Assembly (NCBI GenBank): GCA_025938035.1
Contig: JAICQE010000153.1
Location: 1 to 10,961, forward strand
Length of the DNA: 10,961 bases
Reading direction: 5' to 3'
From: Vicinamibacteria bacterium
GTDB lineage: Bacteria > Acidobacteriota > Vicinamibacteria > Vicinamibacterales > UBA2999
Made by a program: the position numbers and the translations under genes. Every line of letters begins with the position of its first letter. Position 1 is the stretch's first letter. Below the pieces are notes generated by a model. That model saw nothing but the letters and a program-made list of their open reading frames with translations. It searched no databases and had not been told where the DNA came from. Positions 6,581-10,961 of the stretch are shown here, one piece after another.

Positions 6581-6773
6581 CTATCGCGTCCCGACCGGCC
6601 GCTTGCCGGTCACCCGATCCCAGGCGTCGCGCACGGCGCCCTTGATCTCTTCCCAGGTTGACTTGGTGCGGTGCTCGTAGGTCGTCCAATCCGTCGAGAG
6701 CTGGGTTTCGATGTCGTTCCAGTTGCGCCCTTCGGTCTTCCATCCACCTCAGCCGGTAGTCCTTTCCTGCCAT
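6581..6773 (-). pseudogene. Frameshifted small Trp-rich acidic protein gene
   Basis: The ATG at 6773 has an excellent ribosome binding site (AGGAG at 6780-6784, six bases away) and begins MAGKDYRLRW. Within a few bases the coding signal moves to another frame, in which KTEGRNWNDIETQLSTDW is followed by YEHRTKSTWEEIKGAVRDAW and ends VTGKRPVGTR at a TAG (6581-6583). That second frame is closed by TGA just upstream and has no start codon of its own. The span is 193 bases, one more than a multiple of three, so a single extra base explains the break. The repaired product would be about 63 residues. It resembles small Acidobacteria proteins with Trp-Asn-Asp/Glu helical repeats, but seems to have lost the first repeat; this comparison is from memory. 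Function unknown. Confidence 0.6.
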
Positions 6774-6844
6774 CGCTTTCTCCTGTGTTGGACACGCCTG
6801 TTCCGCGCGGGAACTGTGCAACCAGAAGACCCGGAGGTTGACGG

Positions 6845-6880
6845 ATGGAACTCCGCTTGCGTCTCGGTTTGCTGTGCTGA
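6845..6880 (+). CDS. Possible 11-codon leader peptide
   Basis: A short frame, MELRLRLGLLC, whose ATG is preceded by a perfect GGAGG (6833-6837) at seven bases. Its stop TGA shares bases with the ATG of the next frame (TGATG at 6878-6882). The arrangement resembles translational coupling. It could also be the intact beginning of a gene that is frameshifted relative to the Pro-rich frame. The peptide has no recognisable function. Confidence 0.35.
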   Translation: MELRLRLGLLC

Positions 6881-7176
6881 TGCTGAATAGAAACAGTCCG
6901 GGTCCGGGTCCGGACGAACCGATCCGCGACGAGCCCGACGAACCGATCGAGCCCGACCATATTCCGGACACACCGCCGTCGGAGCCGCCGCCGGTACCGA
7001 TCAAGGATCCGCGCCCGGATACTTCACCGCCGGGTCCATTGATCGCCTTCACGCGGACTGCCAGCGTCAGTCCGTTCAGTTCTCGGCGGGCCGCTCGATC
7101 CGATCGATCACGAGCACCTGCACCGGCGCGCGCGACGGTTCGAGCCGCAGACCGAGCTGTTCCTGCAATGCGGTGA
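6880..7176 (+). CDS. Small Pro/Asp/Glu-rich ORF, unknown function
   Basis: A 98-codon frame starting at an ATG with no ribosome binding site of its own, but overlapping the stop of the 11-codon frame before it. Residues about 4-54 are a low-complexity Pro, Asp and Glu sequence ([20 protein letters not shown] onwards) with high GC in third positions and no Cys, which looks like a genuine disordered acidic small protein. The last 33 residues or so run antisense to the end of the TIGR03435 remnant and look like accidental read-through, so an original stop near codon 65 may have been lost. It diverges from the frameshifted gene at 6773. The coding status is uncertain; the minus-strand frames here are poorer. 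Confidence 0.4.
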   Translation: MLNRNSPGPGPDEPIRDEPDEPIEPDHIPDTPPSEPPPVPIKDPRPDTSPPGPLIAFTRTASVSPFSSRRAARSDRSRAPAPARATVRAADRAVPAMR

Positions 7177-7452
7177 AGCGATGGCCGCGGATCGCCGGGC
7201 GAATCGGGATTGAACGTCAGCTCGATATCCCAGCTGCCGGTCAGGCCTGTGCGATCGACCACCGGGCGCTGAACCTGGGACGCGAGAAACGGTACGAGCG
7301 CCGAGATCGCCGGCGCGTGCCCTGACGTCGAACCGCTCGGCCTCGGCCCAGGATGGAAGGTCTGCGATCGCGAACCGCGGCAGGTCGAACGCGCCGAGAA
7401 TCAGGTCGCGCGGCGTCACGTTGACCGCATCGAACCCGGCGACTGGTCGCAT
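7076..7452 (-). pseudogene. Degraded TIGR03435-family gene with two frameshifts and missing blocks
   Basis: Starting at the ATG at 7452, the frame reads MRPVAGFDAVNVTPRDLILG and continues to PSWAEAERFDVRARAGD, which matches the early-middle part of TIGR03435 proteins. One base later in register it continues ALVPFLASQVQRPVVDRTG and then [13 protein letters not shown], the late hallmark of the family. After a second one-base shift it reads [18 protein letters not shown] and ends [13 protein letters not shown] at TGA 7076-7078. The 377 bases equal 125 codons plus two extra bases, which fits two single-base insertions. The signal peptide, the first conserved strand and roughly the central third of a normal protein are absent. 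The family is of unknown role and expanded in Acidobacteria; an intact member begins at 10495. A 230-residue open frame at 6570-7262 here is a chimera across these shifts. Confidence 0.75.
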
Positions 7453-7459
7453 AACGGGT

Positions 7460-7484
7460 GTTAGACGGCTGCGAACGTCCGTTT
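7460..7484 (-). promoter_or_regulatory. AAACGG / CGTCTAAC element upstream of the TIGR03435 remnant
   Basis: On the minus strand AAACGG (7479-7484) is followed after 11 bases by CGTCTAAC (7460-7467), and the ATG comes 7 bases later. The same pair occurs upstream of the intact TIGR03435 gene at the right edge. CGTCTAA resembles -10 elements of ECF sigma factors, though the spacing to AAACGG is too short for a standard -35. Confidence 0.4.
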
Positions 7485-7499
7485 CTTCCACAGGCCACG

Positions 7500-7525
7500 C
7501 AGGCAACCCAGGCAACGCAGGCAAC
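7500..7525. repeat. Three tandem copies of a 9-base unit
   Basis: CAGGCAAC occurs at 7500-7507, 7509-7516 and 7518-7525, each separated by a single C or G, giving an exact period of nine. The array lies between the stop of the ankyrin-FKBP gene and the promoter-like element of the TIGR03435 remnant. It may mark slippage in non-coding DNA; no function can be assigned. Confidence 0.7.
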
Positions 7526-7527
7526 CT

Positions 7528-8460
7528 CTAGGGTCGAGCCTCGAGGATCGTGATTTCCGCGACGATCAGCGCGTTCGGCGGAATCCTTCCCGGGACGCCC
7601 TGGTCGCCGTACGCGAGGTGCGGCGCGATTTCCAGCCGGCGCGTGCCGCCGACGCGCATGCCCTCGACGCCGTAAAAGAGTCCGTTCATCACAGAACCGC
7701 GGTTGATCCGCATCTCGGTGACCAGCGTTTCGCCGTTGTCCTCGAGCCGTCCGACGCCGACCGGCCCGGACGGCATCTCATGCCGTATCGGCTCGCCGCG
7801 GTGGAGCCACATCCGCAGCCGCACCATGTAGGTGTGCTGCCGCCTCACCGGCTCGCCCGTGCCCGAAATGTCGGCCAGCACGTCCACGCCGGATCGCAGA
7901 CGCTCGCGCCTCGGATGCCTGTCGAAGAGCGTGATGATGTCTGAGCTGGCGGGCCCCCAGACCATGTCCCTCGGCGTGGAGCAATCGTCGATTCGAGTGC
8001 GCAGCCCGGGATCCGCGCCGGCATCGAGCAGTCGCATGACTGCCAGCGCGTTGCCCTCCGCGACCGCCATGTGCAGCGCGGTGTAGTCGTTGATTCCGCG
8101 GATATGCGGATCGGCGCCAAAGGAGAGCAGCAGCCGGATGATCTCGTCGACGTCGGTCCGCTTTTTCGCGCCTTGAACGGGTCGCGAGCAGCTCAGTGCC
8201 GCAATCAGCGGCGGAAACCCATCGTCGACCGGTGCGTTGGGATCGGCGCCGATCTCGAGGAGCGTGCGGATGAACTCGACCGGGCTGTGATAGATGGCGT
8301 AGACCAGGCACGAGCCGACGGTGATCGGCATCTGCCCGTTCGGAATGACGCGTGGATCGTCAACCGCCGCGCGCAGCGCTTCCAGGTCCCCGGCGATGAA
8401 CGCGTCGTCGATGCGCCGGAGCTTCCTCTCCTCCGCGCAGCGTTCGTCTTGTGTGGCCAT
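7528..8460 (-). CDS. Ankyrin-repeat protein fused to an FKBP-type peptidyl-prolyl isomerase domain
   Basis: A 310-residue protein without signal peptide, probably cytoplasmic. Residues about 12-180 are ankyrin repeats: TLLEIGADPNAPVDDGFPPL (67-86), IIRLLLSFGADPHIRGINDY (107-126, continuing TALHMAVAEGN) and VMRLLDAGADPGLR (141-154). Residues about 190-310 form an FKBP-like domain whose C-terminal half is canonical (GVEGMRVGGTRRLEIAPHLA at 264-283, then YGDQG and IPPNALIVAEITILEA). The N-terminal half is diverged: the usual FDSS segment is not visible and the active-site Trp of the VIxGW motif is replaced by Leu261 in VMNGLFYG, so isomerase activity may be reduced. The ATG at 8460 gives a good beginning (MATQDERCAE), with only a weak ribosome binding site. 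It stands alone between two intergenic stretches. A role in holding or folding a partner protein is a reasonable inference. Confidence 0.88.
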   Translation of the reverse strand: MATQDERCAEERKLRRIDDAFIAGDLEALRAAVDDPRVIPNGQMPITVGSCLVYAIYHSPVEFIRTLLEIGADPNAPVDDGFPPLIAALSCSRPVQGAKKRTDVDEIIRLLLSFGADPHIRGINDYTALHMAVAEGNALAVMRLLDAGADPGLRTRIDDCSTPRDMVWGPASSDIITLFDRHPRRERLRSGVDVLADISGTGEPVRRQHTYMVRLRMWLHRGEPIRHEMPSGPVGVGRLEDNGETLVTEMRINRGSVMNGLFYGVEGMRVGGTRRLEIAPHLAYGDQGVPGRIPPNALIVAEITILEARP

Positions 8461-8568
8461 CGGTCTTTGATCGTAGATCTGACGGCCGGTCAGTACGCGT
8501 CACCGCGTCCCACCGTCACACGCTCTGGTCTCTTCATCGCACCCGCCGTCGGCCGCGTCAACGCCCTG
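8461..8568. promoter_or_regulatory. Intergenic stretch with a small near-palindrome upstream of the ankyrin-FKBP gene
   Basis: This 108-base gap lies between the end of the pyrophosphatase gene and the start of the ankyrin-FKBP gene, both on the minus strand. At 8479-8493, about 20 bases before the ankyrin-FKBP ATG, CTGAC and GTCAG flank a GC core, possibly an operator. I see no clear -35/-10 pair and no T-tailed hairpin. Confidence 0.25.
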
Positions 8569-9120
8569 TCACTTCGGCTTCGACAACTCCCCTCGCCGCA
8601 GCTTTCGATACAGCTCCAGCGCCTCGCGAATGACGTCGAGCGCCTGCGCCGGCCCAATCAGGTCCTCGACGATAACCTGCTTCTGCTCGAGCACCTTGTA
8701 ATCCTCGAAGAACCGGCGCAGCTGCCGCAGCACGTGCGCCGGCAACTGCGCGTGATCCGTGTAGTCGGCAAATGCCGGGTCGCGCACGCTCACGGCGACG
8801 ATCTTGTCGTCGATGCCTTTCTCGTCCCGCATGCGCATCGCCCCCACCGCGCGCGCGTAAACGATCGTCAGCGGATAGACCGGCTCCTGGCCCAGCACCA
8901 GCACGTCGAGCGGATCGCCGTCGTCGCAGAACGTGCGCGGGATGAATCCGTAGTCGGCGGGATAGTGGACGGCGCTGTACAGGACGCGATCGAGACGAAG
9001 CAGCCCGGTCTCCTTGTCCAGCTCGTACTTGTTGGTGCTGCCCTTCGGAATCTCGATGACAACGGGGAACGCCTGCGCGATCTGCGCGTCGTCGATATAA
9101 CTGTCGTGCCAGGGATGCAT
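8569..9120 (-). CDS. ppa: Inorganic pyrophosphatase, family I
   Basis: A 183-residue cytoplasmic Mg-dependent enzyme that hydrolyses pyrophosphate to phosphate and so pulls biosynthetic reactions forward. The N-terminal active-site segment IEIPKGSTNKYELDKETG and the stretch VLYSAVHYPADYGFIPRT are typical, and the family signature DGDPLDVLVLG with its metal-binding Asp residues is intact. Further on, DEKGIDDKIVAV and LRRFFEDYK are also family-like. The length is normal for a bacterial family I enzyme. The frame is open to 9198, but the extra 26 residues would overlap the crcB gene and have no family character, so I place the start at the ATG at 9120, two bases after the crcB stop. Pyrophosphatases of this family are strongly inhibited by fluoride, which fits its position behind a fluoride channel gene. 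Confidence 0.95.
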   Translation of the reverse strand: MHPWHDSYIDDAQIAQAFPVVIEIPKGSTNKYELDKETGLLRLDRVLYSAVHYPADYGFIPRTFCDDGDPLDVLVLGQEPVYPLTIVYARAVGAMRMRDEKGIDDKIVAVSVRDPAFADYTDHAQLPAHVLRQLRRFFEDYKVLEQKQVIVEDLIGPAQALDVIREALELYRKLRRGELSKPK

Positions 9121-9122
9121 GT

Positions 9123-9500
9123 TTATGCCCGCGAGCCGATGAAGATTCCTGCCTGCACGGCCAGCAGCCCGATCGCGACGTGCGCTGTCACGTTCCACAG
9201 CGCCGCGGACATCGAATGCGTCCGCGCCAGCGTGATCGTATCCAGTCCGAACGTGGAAAACGTCGTGAACCCGCCAAGGATGCCGACGAACAGAAACTCG
9301 CGCCAGTAGAAACGCAGCGCGAGGCGCTCGGACATAATCAGGCCGGCGAGCAGACCGATGATCAGGCAGCCGGCGACGTTCACGATCAGTGTCGCGAACG
9401 GAAACCGTGCCATCGGCCAGCGGCCGTGAACCAGAACGTTGACCCCGTGGCGCGCCACGGACCCCAGGGCGCCGCCGACGGCAATCGCAAGCCAGACCAT
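9123..9500 (-). CDS. crcB: Fluoride channel CrcB/Fluc
   Basis: A 125-residue inner-membrane protein that works as a dual-topology dimer and lets fluoride leave the cell. Four hydrophobic segments are visible. Family motifs are [13 protein letters not shown] at 9-21, [17 protein letters not shown] at 33-49 with the conserved Asn and Gly, and [10 protein letters not shown] at 75-84, which holds the pore Phe residues and the sodium-site loop. The length is normal for a single-gene homodimeric form. GGAGG at 9505-9509 precedes the ATG, somewhat closely. The stop is two bases before the pyrophosphatase start, so the two are cotranslated or at least cotranscribed. I looked for a fluoride riboswitch in the 56-base gap upstream and found none. 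Confidence 0.95.
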   Translation of the reverse strand: MVWLAIAVGGALGSVARHGVNVLVHGRWPMARFPFATLIVNVAGCLIIGLLAGLIMSERLALRFYWREFLFVGILGGFTTFSTFGLDTITLARTHSMSAALWNVTAHVAIGLLAVQAGIFIGSRA

Positions 9501-9556
9501 CCGTCCTCCAGATCGCAGGTGGCCCCCCTATTCTGTCAGCAGATAATGACCGCGCG

Positions 9557-10426
9557 ATGCCCAGCTTCGATGTCTCACGCTTCCGCGTCCCCGAAGGCCG
9601 CCGTGTGGATCTGAAGAAGTGGCCGACGCATGTGAAGCCATTCTACGAGTCCCAGGAACACTACCGGCTGCTGCTCGCTGATCACGTCGATCGGCTGGCC
9701 CAGCGCCAGGACCTGCTCTACGCGCACGATCGATACGCGCTGCTGCTGATCTTCCAGGCGATGGACGCCGCCGGCAAGGACGGCGTCATCAAGCACGTCA
9801 TGTCGGGGATCAACCCGCAGGGCTGCCAGGTCTTCAGCTTCAAGCAGCCGAGCGCCACCGAGCTCGATCACGACTTCCTGTGGCGCACCACGACCTGCCT
9901 CCCGGAGCGCGGCCGCATCGGCATCTTCAACCGCTCGTACTACGAGGAGGTCCTCATCGTCCGCGTCCATCCGGAGATCCTGCAGGCGAATCGTCTGCCG
10001 GACGAAGCGTTCGCCGATCGGAACATCTGGAAGCGGCGCTATGCCTCGATCGTCGAGCACGAGCACCACCTGCACCGCAACGGTACGCGCATCGTGAAGT
10101 TCTTCCTGCACGTGTCGAAGGAAGAACAGCGCCGGCGGTTCCTGGCGCGCATCGACGATCCGAAGAAGAACTGGAAGTTCAGCGCGTCCGACGTCGCCGA
10201 GCGCGCGCGGTGGAAGGACTACATGCGCGCCTACGAGGACTGCCTCGCCGCCACGAGCACCGATCGCGCGCCGTGGTATGTCGTTCCGGCCGACGACAAG
10301 CCCAACGCCCGGCTGATCGTGTCAGCCGTCGTGCTCGAGACGATGAAGAGCCTGAAGATGCGCTACCCGACGCCCGATCCTGACCGGATCAAAGAGTTGC
10401 AGCGAATTCGCAAGCAGCTGGCGTAG
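9557..10426 (+). CDS. Polyphosphate:nucleotide phosphotransferase, PPK2 family (class III-like)
   Basis: A 289-residue cytoplasmic kinase that moves phosphate between polyphosphate and nucleotides, probably making ADP or ATP from AMP or ADP. Walker A is [12 protein letters not shown] at 68-79, Walker B is [15 protein letters not shown] at 119-133, the phosphate-contact segment [15 protein letters not shown] is at 181-195, and the lid segment [20 protein letters not shown] is at 200-219, followed by [20 protein letters not shown]. The overall order and length match the TIGR03709 group, which includes the structurally studied class III enzyme of Meiothermus. The class is inferred from remembered similarity. 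The ATG at 9557 gives a normal N-terminus; another ATG at 9546 is out of frame. It is divergent from crcB across 56 bases, placing it next to the enzyme that removes pyrophosphate. No paired ppk1 or ppx is in view. Confidence 0.93.
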   Translation: MPSFDVSRFRVPEGRRVDLKKWPTHVKPFYESQEHYRLLLADHVDRLAQRQDLLYAHDRYALLLIFQAMDAAGKDGVIKHVMSGINPQGCQVFSFKQPSATELDHDFLWRTTTCLPERGRIGIFNRSYYEEVLIVRVHPEILQANRLPDEAFADRNIWKRRYASIVEHEHHLHRNGTRIVKFFLHVSKEEQRRRFLARIDDPKKNWKFSASDVAERARWKDYMRAYEDCLAATSTDRAPWYVVPADDKPNARLIVSAVVLETMKSLKMRYPTPDPDRIKELQRIRKQLA

Positions 10427-10461
10427 GGGGGCCCTTCAGGAGCACCTCGGATGCCAAACGA

Positions 10462-10484
10462 AAACGGTCTGTGAGACGTCTAAC
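10462..10484 (+). promoter_or_regulatory. AAACGG / CGTCTAAC element upstream of the TIGR03435 gene
   Basis: AAACGG (10462-10467) and CGTCTAAC (10477-10484) are nine bases apart, and the ATG follows ten bases later. The decayed family member on the other strand has the same two blocks in the same order. Such a short distance to the ATG would give an almost leaderless transcript if CGTCTAA is the -10 element of an ECF-type promoter. Confidence 0.4.
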
Positions 10485-10494
10485 CGCCGAGACT

Positions 10495-10961
10495 ATGCGT
10501 ATGCGAATGCACGCAGCGGTCGTCCTCCTGATGGCACTCGTCCCCGTGATGGCCGTCGCACAGCAGTTCCTGCCGGCGCCGCCGGGAGGCCCGGTGGACC
10601 CGGACACCAGGTTCGAGGTCGTGGCAATCAGACCTGCTGACAACGGCAGCGGCATGATGACGAGGATGACGCCGGGCGGATTCGAGTTCACGGGCCTGCC
10701 GATTTCGGTGCTTCTCCGCCAGGCGCTACAGAAGCGGGATTACCAGATCGTCGGTGCGCCGGGCTGGATCGACCAGGATCGTTACTCGATCAGGGCGAAG
10801 CCGCCAGAGGCCGTCCCACTGTCGGCGCTGACGGTGTTGATGATCAACCTGCTGGAAGACCGGTTCCAGCTGGCGACGCATGTCGAGACACGCGATCTGC
10901 CGATCTTTCATCTCGTCATGGCGCGGGCGGACGGACGCTTGGGTCCGGACCTCAAGGCCAC
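10495..10961 (+). CDS. TIGR03435-family secreted protein, N-terminal part
   Basis: The first 155 residues of a protein cut off by the window end. A signal peptide is clear: MRMRMH, then the hydrophobic AAVVLLMALVPVMAVA and a likely cleavage after AVA before QQ, so the mature protein is exported. The mature part follows the TIGR03435 order: TRFEVVAIRPADNGSG, a Met/Gly stretch, GGFEFTGLPISVLLRQAL, YQIVGAPGWIDQDRYSIRAK, LMINLLEDRFQLATHVETRD and LPIFHLVMARADGRLGPDL. The family is greatly expanded in Acidobacteria and has no established function. The ATG at 10495 is preferred to the Met codons at residues 3 and 5 because of its spacing to the promoter-like element. No strong ribosome binding site is visible. 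It is the intact counterpart of the remnant at 7076-7452. Confidence 0.87.
   Translation, partial: MRMRMHAAVVLLMALVPVMAVAQQFLPAPPGGPVDPDTRFEVVAIRPADNGSGMMTRMTPGGFEFTGLPISVLLRQALQKRDYQIVGAPGWIDQDRYSIRAKPPEAVPLSALTVLMINLLEDRFQLATHVETRDLPIFHLVMARADGRLGPDLKA

Noticed and set aside
6570..7262. Minus-strand open frame of 230 codons
   Set aside because: It is a chimera: part of the TIGR03435 remnant in one register, out-of-frame sequence of the same gene, the intergenic region, and an out-of-frame reading of the small Trp-rich gene.
8071..9309. Plus-strand open frame of 412 codons
   Set aside because: It is antisense to the ankyrin-FKBP, pyrophosphatase and crcB genes, all of which have firm family motifs.
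9542..9547. GATAAT as a -10 box for the PPK2 gene
   Set aside because: It matches a -10 box but has no -35 partner at normal spacing and lies only nine bases before the ATG.
9501..9556. Possible fluoride riboswitch upstream of crcB
   Set aside because: The gap is short and lacks the GATGG-type core and pairing elements of the crcB motif; only a ribosome binding site is visible.
10474..10481. AGACGTCT palindrome upstream of the last gene
   Set aside because: An eight-base palindrome is expected by chance and it overlaps the better-supported CGTCTAAC element.

Overview
The window is high-GC bacterial DNA, most likely from an Acidobacteriota genome of the Vicinamibacteria type. The pointers are two members of the TIGR03435 family (one intact at the right edge, one decayed), short dispersed palindromes that read through genes as peptides of the VSGFSRT / VRLKPDAT and FRLKAEVT kind, an orphan Bug-type receptor, and an amidohydrolase lipoprotein. 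The assignment to class is inference; no rRNA or tRNA is present to confirm it.

Left part (1-5400). Two plus-strand genes encode the end of a CUT2-type sugar ABC ATPase and its RbsC-like permease. They converge on a minus-strand operon of four genes, read right to left: a two-cluster ferredoxin with an unfamiliar C-terminal domain, a Cys-rich 226-residue protein I do not recognise, an imidazolonepropionase-like amidohydrolase lipoprotein, and a TctC/Bug solute receptor. Each of the three gene junctions holds a short palindrome with a TGAA/TTCA loop. Two are near-identical REP-like units with a GTAG foot that flank the 226-residue gene as direct repeats. The repeats supply stop codons and protein ends to the genes they touch.

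Middle part (5400-7530). A DinB-like protein is followed by a small two-helix membrane protein whose conventional start probably misses its real N-terminus, then a long hairpin. Next comes a decaying stretch: a frameshifted small acidic/Trp-rich gene with a good ribosome binding site, a Pro-rich small ORF apparently coupled to an 11-codon leader, and a TIGR03435 remnant with two frameshifts and missing blocks.

Right part (7528-10961). An unusual ankyrin-FKBP fusion is followed by a coherent phosphate/fluoride group: crcB (fluoride channel) and ppa (fluoride-sensitive pyrophosphatase) in one minus-strand operon, and a divergent class III-like PPK2 polyphosphate:nucleotide phosphotransferase. 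The window ends inside a secreted TIGR03435 protein. Both TIGR03435 loci share the elements AAACGG and CGTCTAAC just upstream of their start codons, possibly an ECF-type promoter.

I see no phage, CRISPR, insertion sequence or defence locus. The most unusual structure is the set of REP-like palindromes at every junction of the ferredoxin operon.
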